Positions 27,520 through 36,072 of a stretch of DNA of 64,000 nucleotides are shown here, one piece after another (positions within the stretch are counted from its first letter, which is position 1; each line of letters opens with the position of its first letter). The notes beneath the pieces were generated by a model. The model was not told the DNA's origin. It saw only the letters and a program-made list of their open reading frames with translations, and searched no databases. The stretch covers positions 49,364-113,363 of the forward strand of contig NZ_JACMSF010000025.1 of the NCBI RefSeq assembly GCF_014257025.1, given 5' to 3'. A program made the translations under genes and the position numbers. The stretch is from Streptomyces cupreus (lineage in GTDB: Bacteria > Actinomycetota > Actinomycetes > Streptomycetales > Streptomycetaceae).

Positions 27520-27939
27520 ACCACGCCCAACCTACGCATGATGGGCAGTACTTGACGTCAGAGACACGCCACAGGAGGAACGTGGCGCGCCACGCGACCA
27601 CCCCCAGGGACATCCCCCAGCACCCCGGCACCGGACAGAACGTCCGCAGCGCCCGTCGGCAGTGCGGCCCCCCGAAAACCAGCGGAGCACACTGCTACAC
27701 GCCATTGACGGGCGCGAACAGCCCCGACAACACCGGGACATGCCATCACCGCCAGACAGTGCGGAACCGGCCAGTACCGCAACCACGAAGCCTCGCCCAG
27801 CGGGCCAGATTGCGGCACAGGCAGCACCACGGACAGCGGGAGCCGCCACCGGCCACAACCACAGGGCGTGTTGTGGAAGTGGGCGTTGGGCTTTTCGAGT
27901 CCATGAAATTACTGGACGGCCAGGGACGTTGATCAGCAC
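27520..27939. other. Stretch without a recognisable gene
   Basis: About 420 bases with frames on both strands but no known motif. It ends with the leader of the PPOX gene, in which no strong ribosome binding site is visible. Confidence 0.35.
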
Positions 27940-28398
27940 ATGACTCGACGACCAGGGCCTCGCTCACTGTCCGACGACGCCCTCTCCAGCTTGCTTGGCC
28001 AGCAGCAGTTCGGCACGCTCGCCACCATCAAGCGCAGTGGCCACCCCCACCTGACAACCATGGTGTACAGCTGGGACCCCGAAGCCCGCATTGTGCGGTT
28101 CTCGACCACAGCCGACCGGGTCAAAGTCCAGCACCTGCGGCGCAATCCACGTGCGGCGCTGCATGTGTCGGGTGGCGACGTGTGGTCGTTTGCCGTCGCC
28201 GAAGGCGAGGCCGTGGTCTCTGAGAGCACGACGGTTGCTGGGGACGCGGTTGGGCGGGAACTGCTCGGGATGATCCCGAAGGCCGGGCGGCCCGAGGACG
28301 AAGATGAGTTCCTGGAGGAGTTGGTTGCCGAGCGCCGGGTGGTCATCCGGCTGGAGGTGGACCGACTGTATGGCACGGTGCTCGACATCGACGACTAG
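27940..28398 (+). CDS. PPOX-class flavin/F420-dependent oxidoreductase
   Basis: 152 residues, ATG 27940 (MTRRPGPRSLSDDALSSLLG). Split-barrel fold typical of pyridoxamine-phosphate-oxidase-like proteins: QQQFGTLATIKRSGHPHLTT then MVYSWDPEARIVRFSTTADR and KVQHLRRNPRAALHVSG. Actinobacterial members often bind F420 and reduce small molecules (family knowledge); this one resembles the short Rv0121-type group. Complete, ending VLDIDD, and free-standing between relics. Cofactor and substrate cannot be decided from sequence. Confidence 0.8.
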   Translation: MTRRPGPRSLSDDALSSLLGQQQFGTLATIKRSGHPHLTTMVYSWDPEARIVRFSTTADRVKVQHLRRNPRAALHVSGGDVWSFAVAEGEAVVSESTTVAGDAVGRELLGMIPKAGRPEDEDEFLEELVAERRVVIRLEVDRLYGTVLDIDD

Positions 28399-28673
28399 GA
28401 CATAACGGTCGCTTCGCAACGGACCGCGAGTTTGTACCTCGTTGCCACGGCCCGGGGCCGCTCGAGACGGTTGATCCCGCACTCAAGGAGCAAGCCGTAG
28501 TGCACACATAGACGACGCTGGGACCGGGAATGTCCCGGTCATCGGGGTGGAGGGCCTGCTTGACGCTGCTGCCGTTGTGCGTCGGCTGCTGCAGAGGCGG
28601 GCCGACGTCGATGAGGGCGGTGGGGCTCGGCGGGCAACGACGGCCGTGAACTCCCCAGAACGGCCTGTGGGAG

Positions 28674-30044
28674 ATGGTGCCGGAACTGCGCCGGGAACCG
28701 GCGGTGCGGTTGCTGTCCGAGCTGGTGGCACGGATGGTGACCGCAGCCGGCGGGGCGGGGGTGACGGCGATGATGGCGTCGCCGTCTCCGTGGAACCGGG
28801 TTGACGGCAAGATCCAGCCGAGGCATCTCGACCGTCTCGCGGTCGTCTATGTGCGCCAGTCGAACCCGCTGCAAGTCATCGATCACGCGGAGTCGACCCG
28901 GTTGCAGTACGGGCTGCGCCAGCGGGCGGCCGAACTGGGCTGGGATGCATCGCGGGTGCTGGTCATCGATGAGGACCTCGGCCACTCGGCGTCCGGTCTG
29001 GTGGCCCGGCCCGGTTTCCAGCGGCCGGCCTCCGAGGTCGGCCTCGATCACGTGGGGCTGGTGCTCGGGGTGGAGATGTCCCGCCTGGCCCGCAGCGGAC
29101 GCGAGTGGCACAGCTGCTGGAACTGTGCGCGCTGGCCGGCGCACTGCTGGCCGACCCGGACGGCATCTACGACCCGGCATCTACGACCCGGCCGAGCACA
29201 ACGACCGCATGCTGCTGGGGCTGAAGGGCACGATCAGCGAGCCCGAGCTGCACTTGATCAAGCAGCGGATGTGGAACGGGCGGATCGCCAAGGCCCACCG
29301 CGGCGAGCTCGCCGTCCCCCTGCCCATCGGCCATGTCCGGCTTGCGGACGGGCAGGTCGCAAAGGACCCCGACGAGCAGGTGCAAACCCTTGTCCACCTC
29401 GTCTTTGACCTGTTCGACGAGCTGGCCACCGTCAACGCGGTGCTGCGCTTCCTGGCCGACAACGGCATCGAGACGGCGTGCGGGCCCGCTCGGGTGCGGG
29501 CACGGGGCAGCTGGAGTGGCGCCGCCCGAGCCGGATCGTGATCCACAACATGCTCCGGCACCCGGCCTATGCCGGGGTGTTCGTCTATGGGCGCAGCCGC
29601 ACCGATCCGCGCCGCCGCCTGTCAGGCCGCCCGTTCACCGGCCGGGTTCGTCGCCCGCGTGAGGAATGGCTGGTCTACCTGCCTGGGGGGCTGCCCGCCT
29701 ATATCGACACCGGTCGGCACGAACGCAACCTCGCCAGGATCGAGGCGAACCGGGCACGCTCGGCGAGTATGGGAGCGGTGCGCGACGGACCGGCGCTGCT
29801 GGCCGGTGTGATCTGGTGCGGACTCTGCGGCACCCGCATGACCGTGCACTACCAGCGCGGCCGGGGCGGCAAGCTGTGGCCCAAGTACGAGTGCGACCGC
29901 CTCAAGGCCGACTACGGCGGCCGGCAGTGCCAGCAGTTGTCGAGCACCTGCCTGGACGGCTACGTCGCCAAAGCCCTCCTCGCCGCCATGGCACCCGCGA
30001 CCCTTGAAGTCTCCCTGCAGGCCGTCGAGAAGGCCGAGCAGTAA
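28674..30044 (+). pseudogene. Large serine recombinase, broken by several indels
   Basis: Frame A holds the catalytic domain start: RHLDRLAVVYVRQSNPLQVI (YVRQS carries the nucleophile Ser), then VLVIDEDLGHSASGLV and EMSRLARSGREWH. A one-base loss near 29112 shifts it to QLLELCALAGALLADPDGIY. A 14-base tandem duplication at 29164-29191 (GCATCTACGACCCG) shifts it again to EHNDRMLLGLKGTISEPELH. Another indel near 29475 leads to RIVIHNMLRHPAYAGVFVYG and the zinc ribbon WCGLCGTRMTVHYQRGR. The frame ends early at TAA after AVEKAEQ, before the coiled coil. Probably the dead integrase of a former element. Confidence 0.8.
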
Positions 30045-30182
30045 CGCGGGGGGCGACTGGCTACGCACGGCTCGTCCTGCACCCTTCCGCCGACGCACCG
30101 CCGAGCACGTCCGCCGGACACAGGCAAGACCAGGGAGCTGCCCCTCGCCGGTGAGTCGCACCCAGGCATGGAGGCCTTGAAT

Positions 30183-30200
30183 AGACGCGACGACTAGTCT
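30183..30200 (+). promoter_or_regulatory. Operator-like site 1 of the MFS promoter
   Basis: AGACGCGACGACTAGTCT. Shares AGACGC-N8-GTCT spacing with 30214-30231 and 50173-50190. Inference: binding site of a TetR-family repressor encoded in this region. Confidence 0.5.
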
Positions 30201-30216
30201 AATCTTGGTGATTAGA
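30198..30216 (+). promoter_or_regulatory. Perfect 7-base-arm dyad between the two operator-like sites
   Basis: TCTAATC-TTGGT-GATTAGA. It overlaps both flanking 18-base sites and lies about 75 bases before the MFS start, in a suitable place for promoter or operator function. Confidence 0.5.
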
Positions 30217-30231
30217 CGCAACGGTAAGTCT
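30214..30231 (+). promoter_or_regulatory. Operator-like site 2 of the MFS promoter
   Basis: AGACGCAACGGTAAGTCT, second of two AGACGC-N8-GTCT sites before the MFS gene; its first nine bases closely match the left arm of the perfect dyad at 50173-50190. Confidence 0.5.
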
Positions 30232-30290
30232 CGTCTTGTGTCTCCCTCCCGTTGCTCGCTCCACATCCACACTCACGAGAGGCCACTTCA

Positions 30291-31517
30291 GTGGGGAACT
30301 CGACCGTCCGCGCCGTCAGCCCGGCAGGCTCCTCGACAAGGGCTCGCGGCAGCGGTCTCGCCGTATTCAGCGTGGCCTTCGCCTTCTGGATCACCATGGC
30401 GGGCACTACGGCACCCACACCGCTCTACCCGCTCTACGGAGACGCCTTCGGCTTCACCCCGTTCACCGTCACCGTGGTCTTCGCCGTCTACGCCCTCGGC
30501 GTCGTGGTCGGCCTGCTCGCCTTCGGGCGGCTCTCCGACCAGGTGGGACGGCGTCCGGTACTGATCGCCGCAACCTTGTTGTCCGTATGCGCCGCGGTCG
30601 CTTTCATACTGGCGCAGAACGTCGCGGCGATGCTTATCGCGCGGGTTGTCTCAGGCTTCTCAGCAGCCCTCGTCACCGGTGCGGCCACCGCCTCCCTCGC
30701 GGAACGGCTCGGACAGAACAGCCGGGTCAAGCCCGCCACCCTCGCCCTGTTCGCGAACATGGGCGGCCTCGCATGCGGCACCCTCCTGGCGGGAATCCTG
30801 GCCGATCTCGCGCCGTCCCCGCTGCGTACACCCTGGGTCGTCATGCTCGTCCTCGCCGCCATCGGCGCGCTCGGCGTCCTGCTGCATGGTGAGAGTTCAG
30901 AGCACCGTTCTGGCTTCTCGCTTCAGTTCCAGCCCCTGCACGTTCCCGCCGAGATCCGCTCGGACTTCCTGCGTTCGGCCATGGCCGGCGGTGCCGGATT
31001 CGCCGTACTCGGGGTACTGACCGCCGTGACGGGGCTGTTCCTGGGGACCGTGCTGAACGAGTCCAGCCACTCTCTGACCGGGCTAGTGGTCTTCATCGCC
31101 TTCGCCTGCACGGCATTCGGTCAGCTCCTGGTCCGTACGCTCAGGCCCAGCACCGCGCTGCCCGTGGCCTGCCTGGGCCTGATCGCCGCCGCCGCCCTGA
31201 TCGCCGCGGCCATGGCCACCAGCACCCTGACACCTTTGCTCGCCGGCGCTGCTGTGAACGGCCTCGCGACGGGCATCGCGGTCGGCCACGGCATCGGCAG
31301 CATCACCACGCGCAGCGCGCCACAGCACCGGGGCGCGTCTATCTCCACCTTCTTCGCCATCCTGTACTCGATGCTCGCGGTGCCCGCCATCGGCGTCGGC
31401 GTCCTGATCCGCCAGACCAGTCTGCGCCCCGCAGGCGAGACGTTCAGCGCCGTGGTGGCCGCGCTCGCACTCGGCGTACTGCTCAGCCTGGTACGTCCGG
31501 CCAAGAAGGCCGCATGA
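30291..31517 (+). CDS. MFS drug/metabolite exporter
   Basis: Twelve-helix major facilitator of 408 residues. Start GTG 30291 (VGNSTVRAVSPAGSSTRARG) with GAGAGG about ten bases upstream. The loop 2-3 signature is intact (GRLSDQVGRRPVL), and helices run evenly through to LGVLLSLVRPAKKAA. It belongs to the efflux branch with short N-terminus (family knowledge). It is followed by a TetR gene, and its promoter holds two 18-base operator-like sites. It is the only intact exporter in the aromatic-pathway region, so it probably exports or gives resistance to the pathway product (inference). Confidence 0.85.
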   Translation: MGNSTVRAVSPAGSSTRARGSGLAVFSVAFAFWITMAGTTAPTPLYPLYGDAFGFTPFTVTVVFAVYALGVVVGLLAFGRLSDQVGRRPVLIAATLLSVCAAVAFILAQNVAAMLIARVVSGFSAALVTGAATASLAERLGQNSRVKPATLALFANMGGLACGTLLAGILADLAPSPLRTPWVVMLVLAAIGALGVLLHGESSEHRSGFSLQFQPLHVPAEIRSDFLRSAMAGGAGFAVLGVLTAVTGLFLGTVLNESSHSLTGLVVFIAFACTAFGQLLVRTLRPSTALPVACLGLIAAAALIAAAMATSTLTPLLAGAAVNGLATGIAVGHGIGSITTRSAPQHRGASISTFFAILYSMLAVPAIGVGVLIRQTSLRPAGETFSAVVAALALGVLLSLVRPAKKAA

Positions 31518-31606
31518 GCCGGTTCGCACGCCTCGCATCTCGGTGAACCCGGCCCTGCCACAATTGAGGGACCCATACAACTCGAAGCCCGAAAGGTGAA
31601 AGAACC

Positions 31607-32263
31607 ATCAGCGCCACGCGGAAACCCCAACCGGCCTGCGACCAGCACCCCGTCATCAGCCGAACCGGCCCTCGACGCAGCGAGAGCGTCCGGCTCGCGG
31701 TCCTCCACGCCGCGGACGACCTCCTGGTCGAGCGGGGATTCGCCGCCCTGACCATCGAAGGCATCGCCCAGCGCGCCGGCGTGGCCAAGCAGACGATCTA
31801 CCGCTGGTGGAAGTCGAAGGTCGACATCCTCCTCGACACACTCACCGACGATGCCCGCGAGGCGTTGGAGTGGCGTACCGGGCAAGGCAGCCCCGAGGAC
31901 GACCTCACGGACCACCTTCAGCGCGTGGCCGACTTCTTCGCAGAACCCGCCGGCCAGGTGATGCAGGCTCTGCTCGGGCATGCCCAGTTGGACAAGGAAA
32001 CCGCCGCCTCGCTGCGTGGCGGTTTCCTGCGGGAACAGCGCGAGCGCGACATCGCCGGCCTGGGCGCGCTCCTCACGCGTGCCCTTGCCCCCGCCACCGT
32101 CGACGACCGGCTTGTCGACCACCTCGTGGATCTGCTGCTCGGGCCGCTGTACTACCGGGTTCTGGTGTTCGGCAAGCCGATCGACAAGGAGCTCGTGAAC
32201 ACCACGGCCCGGCTCGTCCTCACGCTGGCGCACGAGTTCACCTCCACTGAACCTGAAGCCTGA
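31607..32263 (+). CDS. TetR-family regulator lacking an ATG/GTG/TTG start
   Basis: The frame encodes a full TetR protein of about 218 residues: RSESVRLAVLHAADDLLVER, then the HTH FAALTIEGIAQRAGVAKQTI YRWWKSKVDILLD, and a C-terminal domain ending LAHEFTSTEPEA. In-frame between the stop at 31565 and GTG 31781 there is no ATG, GTG or TTG; 31781 lies inside the recognition helix. A strong AAAGGTGA sits eight bases before an ATC at 31607, which I take as the start or as a mutated ATG. Adjacent to the MFS exporter, 89 bases after its stop, it is the likely local repressor. Confidence 0.7.
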   Translation: MSATRKPQPACDQHPVISRTGPRRSESVRLAVLHAADDLLVERGFAALTIEGIAQRAGVAKQTIYRWWKSKVDILLDTLTDDAREALEWRTGQGSPEDDLTDHLQRVADFFAEPAGQVMQALLGHAQLDKETAASLRGGFLREQRERDIAGLGALLTRALAPATVDDRLVDHLVDLLLGPLYYRVLVFGKPIDKELVNTTARLVLTLAHEFTSTEPEA

Positions 32264-32296
32264 AACCGTCTGTCCCGGCACCCCGCCGGCCAACGT

Positions 32297-32358
32297 TGAC
32301 GGTTGCATGCGAGTGGCCCCCGACACATACGTCGGGGGCCACTCGCATGCAACCGTCA
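32297..32358. terminator. 28-base perfect hairpin, bidirectional terminator
   Basis: Arms at 32297-32324 and 32331-32358 are perfectly complementary, with a six-base loop ACATAC. It lies between convergent TetR and LuxR-type genes. The outer arm includes the stop codon of the LuxR-type gene. No U-tract follows, as is common in Streptomyces. Confidence 0.85.
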
Positions 32359-32640
32359 GTGCAGGCTTATGGAGCCGTTCCGGATCCCCGCGATGACGGC
32401 CTCCGTACGTGAATTGGCGCCCAGCTTGATGAAAATTGAATGCAGGTGGACTTTTACGGTGCGCTCAGAAATACCAAGTAACCTTCCGACCATCCTGTTT
32501 GAATAGCCTTCCTTGATCCCGTCCAGCACCTGTCGCTCCCTGGGGGTGAGAACAGGGGCGGACGCCCCGTTTCTGAGGTCTCGAGCAGTAGAAACTCCCT
32601 CGGAAGTCGGACGAGGTATCAGAGACTTCCTCAGAGACAT
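32356..32640 (-). CDS. Stand-alone LuxR-type HTH regulator
   Basis: 94-residue DNA-binding protein from ATG 32640 (MSLRKSLIPRPTSEGVSTAR). The second half is a complete LuxR HTH: LTPRERQVLDGIKEGYSNRM then VGRLLGISERTVKVHLHSIF and IKLGANSRTEAVIAGI. No receiver or ligand domain precedes it, so activity may be set by its own amount or a partner. It reads away from the membrane-protein/methyltransferase genes across a 320-base, AT-richer divergent region. Its stop overlaps the terminator arm. It may regulate the pathway region (inference). Confidence 0.75.
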   Translation of the reverse strand: MSLRKSLIPRPTSEGVSTARDLRNGASAPVLTPRERQVLDGIKEGYSNRMVGRLLGISERTVKVHLHSIFIKLGANSRTEAVIAGIRNGSISLH

Positions 32641-32962
32641 GTATCCCCCTGTTACGCAAAGATCATTGCTCGCTCACCAAGCGCACATGCGTGAGCACCA
32701 TTGCCCGCACTGTCGCCTCGTCAACGATTACGCCTTATGACATCATCATATAGTCCAGGCTCAAGCAATCCGTTCAAACGTGGGTTACATCACAGGAAAT
32801 AGTTGCAAGCTGAACTGAACGTCAAGGAATCACCGATTCCACTTACTGAAAGTGTATGGTGCATAGAAAGCACTGGATTAACCTGCTCCCGGCACCCTAG
32901 AGTGGATAGAGGAAGCTAAAGTCTTCCGCCGTACCACTTATCCCCTACGGGGAGGTGAGCTG
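32641..32962. promoter_or_regulatory. AT-rich divergent promoter region
   Basis: About 320 bases without a gene and clearly richer in A/T than the surroundings (for example the run TTATGACATCATCATATAG). It contains a perfect dyad GGAATC-ACC-GATTCC at 32826-32840. It separates the LuxR-type gene from the rightward genes and ends with GGGGAGGTGA before ATG 32963. Confidence 0.5.
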
Positions 32963-33377
32963 ATGCTCTTCAATCGAGAACGGCGCAGCACGTACTGGAT
33001 CTACTTAGCTGGCTACCTATTTTTCTCGGGCGGCAAAGGTCGCCGCTCTCACCGCTTTCACTCTCTTCCTCTGCGGCAGCATCATCGACCTGCTCCGCTG
33101 GTCAGAGACCGCGCGCGGCCTGCACATCACCTCGGCCGGGGTCCTCGCCCTGGCCGTGCTCCTGTGCGCGTACGGATCGACCCTCATCATCATGAGCGGG
33201 TTCGGCATCCATGCCATCGATCTGCTCTCCATCACCATGACATCGGGACTCATCCTGATCCAGCTCTTTATCAAGGTGAATTCGGAAGCCATTGGCAGAA
33301 CCAACCCGCTGACCCCAGAAGGAACACATAACCATGACGTCCACCCTTTTCTCCACCCAGACCCGGAACGTTCTTGA
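32963..33377 (+). pseudogene. Small membrane protein gene with a frameshift
   Basis: ATG 32963, with GGAGGTGA before it, gives MLFNRERRSTYWIYLAGYLF FS. After about 22 codons the coding character moves to the +1 frame: AAKVAALTAFTLFLCGSIID LLRW, then GVLALAVLLCAYGSTLIIMS and DLLSITMTSGLILIQLFIKV, ending at TGA 33375-33377. The joined product would be a four-helix membrane protein of about 138 residues. No start exists in the second frame after its upstream TAG. It is either a frameshift mutation, a sequencing error or a programmed slip at the T-rich site TATTTTTCTCGG. Function unknown. Confidence 0.55.
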
Positions 33378-33890
33378 AAGAATCCTCAAAGAACAGCAGC
33401 GAGTAGACGAGACGGAACAGCCGAAACTCCTCGAAAAGATCCGCAGCCGGGTATCCCCGTGGACAGCGGAGGATATGATGGAAGCATGCTCCAGAGGATA
33501 CTATGCAGCGCCGGGGAATATCAGCCGCATGCCGTATGCGTGCGCGGTGGATCTTCACAAAGAGAAATGCGAGGCCGCACGAGAGCATCTGAAATCTGCT
33601 GGGGTAGCCGAGCAGGCCGACGTGATCGAAGGGGAAGCCGTGGACGTGCTCTCCACGTTCGCGGAGCAGATCGATTTTCTCTACCTGGACGGGTGGGCAG
33701 ATTTCTATCTCGATGTACTCAAGGCGGCGGAACCCCGGCTGCGTCCCGGTTCCCTGGTGCACGCGGACGACACCGAGAAGTTCGCAGCCGCTGCCCGTCC
33801 ATACCTCGACTACGTCCGCGACTCCGCCAACGGTTACGTCTCCGTCGGCATCACCGACGGGCAGGGGCTGGAACTCTCCACCTGTGAATC
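33334..33890 (+). CDS. Class I SAM-dependent methyltransferase-like protein
   Basis: Starts ATG 33334 (MTSTLFSTQTRNVLERILKE) 44 bases inside the previous relic. Residues to about 185 match the O-methyltransferase family 3 pattern: YAAPGNISRMPYACAVDLHK, a predicted acidic loop VIEGEAVDVLSTF, IDFLYLDGWADFYLDVLKAA, and the closing GYVSVGITDGQGLELSTC. Family members methylate catechol or tropolone-like oxygens with S-adenosylmethionine. The usual GxGxG loop is weak, and the front of the Rossmann fold looks shortened. The frame has no stop at the domain end; it runs on to 34848 through transporter DNA in the wrong frame, so the native C-terminus was lost at the deletion junction near 33885. Confidence 0.55.
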
Positions 33891-35101
33891 TGGCCGTCGG
33901 CCGACTGGCCACGAGCGCGCTGCAACCGACCGCGACACAGGTGCTGTGGATCGTGGACAGCTACCTGATCGTCTTCGGCTGTCTTCTGATCCCCAGTGGC
34001 GCCATCGGCGACCGCTTCGGGCGCAAAGGGGCGCTCCTGTGCCGGCGCGGTCATGCCGTGGCGCTGTGGACCGCGTTGAGCGGAGGCGGCGGGGTGGCCG
34101 GCAACATGGTGGGCGGCGTCGTTCTCCAATTCTTCGACTGGCAGGCCCTGTTTGCTGTTGCCGCCCCTCTTGCCGCGCTCGGCCTCTTCGTAGCCGCGAA
34201 ATTCCTGCCCCGTGTCGACCGGCACCACCATTCCGTCGACGTGCGCGGAGTGCTCATCCTCGTCGTCTCGGTCTTCGCGCTGCTCTTCGGCATCATCGAG
34301 GGAACCGAACTCGGCCGGACTTCCCCGGCCGTTCTGATGGCATTCATTGCGGGACTGTACTTTCTGACCTTCTTTGTCCGATACGAGATCCGCCGGGAAC
34401 AACCGCTCCTCGACCCAAGGGTGTTCCGTCATCCCGGAATGCGAGCCGGGACGCTCGGCATCGTCGTGTCCTTCATCGCGATGTACTCGGTGTTCTGTCT
34501 CAACGGCCAGTACCTGATGAATGTGAAGGGTTATCCAGCAGCTCTGGCAGGGCTCGGTACCGCGCCGCTGGCCGTGGTGATCTTCCTGGTCTCCCCGCGG
34601 TCCGCGCGGCTGGCCGACCGCTACGGCTCACGTCCGGTCGTCGCCTGCGGGCTCCTCGTCGTGGTCGCGGGACTCGGGCTCTTCTCCTTGTGCGGCCCTT
34701 CGACGCCCTACGTCCTGTACGCGGCGTGCATCATCGTGGTCGGCGTCGGGTCGGGACTGTCCAACCCGCCGCTGTCCCAGGCCGTCATCACTTCCCCGCC
34801 CGCGCACCAGGCCGGAGTGGGCTCGGGCATCAACAGCTTCAGTCGTAAGATCGGCGGGGCTCTGGGCTTCGCCGTCTTCGGTACGCTGCTCAACGCCCGG
34901 TTCGCTGAACTGGGCAGTGTCGAACGTCCCGGCGCCGCCTCGGCGGATCGTCTCTCCGCGCAGATCCGCGAGGCCTTCACCACGGGCATGGCCGAGTCGT
35001 TGCGCGTGGTCGGGGTCATTCTGTTGCTCGCCTCGCTCCTGGTCGCGCTGTGGCTGCGTCGGCCCGTCAGCGAGCAGAACACTTCTCGGGAGAAGCAGTG
35101 A
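33884..35101 (+). pseudogene. DHA2-type MFS exporter with N-terminal and internal deletions
   Basis: Frame ending TGA 35099-35101 reads VNLAVGRLATSALQPTATQV LWIVDSYLIVFGCLLIPSGA IGDRFGRKGALL, then jumps at about 34043 to VALWTALSGGGGVAGNMVGG. In DHA2 exporters about 60 residues lie between these blocks, and about 25 residues with helix 1 precede the first. The C-terminal eight helices are intact to WLRRPVSEQNTSREKQ. No ribosome binding site fits GTG 33884. The gene is probably dead, but its end is kept in tight coupling with the LysR start. Confidence 0.65.
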
Positions 35102-36072
35102 CTGCGACCGATGCCGGAAGCCCCGCGCACAGTGACTGGAGCGAGGAGATGTCCACCCTGCTGGCACGGCAGGTGGACATGCGGCTGCTGCCGGCTCTGG
35201 ACGCCTTGCTGCAGGAGGGCAGCGTCACCGGTGCGGCTGAGCGGCTGGCGCTCTCGCCGCCCGCCATGAGCCGGGCCTTGTCCAAGATCCGGCGAGCTCT
35301 CGGCGATCCCGTACTGGTCCGGGCCGGCCGTGGCCTGGTCCCCACGCCCAGAGCACTGGAGCTTCAGCCGAAGGTCCGCGCGCTGATGCGCGCGGCCGAG
35401 GACATCCTCACCCCGCACCAGCCTGAGGACCTCACCCAGGTCAGCCGGACCCTCACCATCGTCGCGGACGAGGCCTACGCGGCTGTTCTCTCACCGGCCC
35501 TGCTGCGCCGGGCGATTCAGGAGGTACCCCTGGCACGCTTCAAGTTCACCGCCGAGAGCAGCCATGGCAACGCACCACTGCGGGAGGGCGCGGTGGACAT
35601 CGAAGTCGGCATCATCGACGAGCCCTCTCCGGAGCTGTGCATCGAGCCGCTCTTCCGGGACGAGTTCGTGGGCGTGGCCCGAACCGGTCACCCCATCCTG
35701 TCCGGCGAGGTGACCGCCAGGACGTTCGCCGCGGCACGGCATGTCAGTGTGTCGCGCAAGGGCCGTATGACCGGACCCATCGATGTCGGCCTGCGCGAAC
35801 TCGGGCTGCGCCGGGATGTCATCGCCTCAGTGCCCGACTACGGTGAGGCCCTTTTGATGCTCCCCTTGACCGACTTCGTCACCGCGATGCCCCGCTCGCT
35901 CGCGGTCAGCGCGCAGAAGTCCGTGAGCATCGAGGTGTTCGACCTTCCGGTCGAGACCGAGCCCATCAGCATCTGTCAGGCGTGGCACCCCCGGCACGAG
36001 ACCGAACCGGTGCACGTCTGGCTCAGGCAGGCCATACGGTCCGCGCTCCCGCGGGCCTCATCCGGCCACTGA
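35098..36072 (+). CDS. LysR-family transcriptional regulator
   Basis: 324 residues from GTG 35098, which overlaps the preceding TGA as GTGA and has GGGAGAAGCA in front. The N-terminal HTH is clear: DMRLLPALDALLQEGSVTGA AERLALSPPAMSRALSKIRR. The effector domain has two lobes ending in a QAWHPRHETEPVHVWLRQAI block. The NodD/LeuO-like branch (LxPALDALLxExSVTxAA) often responds to aromatic compounds (family knowledge). Its 3' end overlaps the convergent TetR gene by 15 bases. It is a good candidate for binding the CTAG dyads at 38.8 and 48.0 kb (inference). Confidence 0.85.
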   Translation: MTATDAGSPAHSDWSEEMSTLLARQVDMRLLPALDALLQEGSVTGAAERLALSPPAMSRALSKIRRALGDPVLVRAGRGLVPTPRALELQPKVRALMRAAEDILTPHQPEDLTQVSRTLTIVADEAYAAVLSPALLRRAIQEVPLARFKFTAESSHGNAPLREGAVDIEVGIIDEPSPELCIEPLFRDEFVGVARTGHPILSGEVTARTFAAARHVSVSRKGRMTGPIDVGLRELGLRRDVIASVPDYGEALLMLPLTDFVTAMPRSLAVSAQKSVSIEVFDLPVETEPISICQAWHPRHETEPVHVWLRQAIRSALPRASSGH

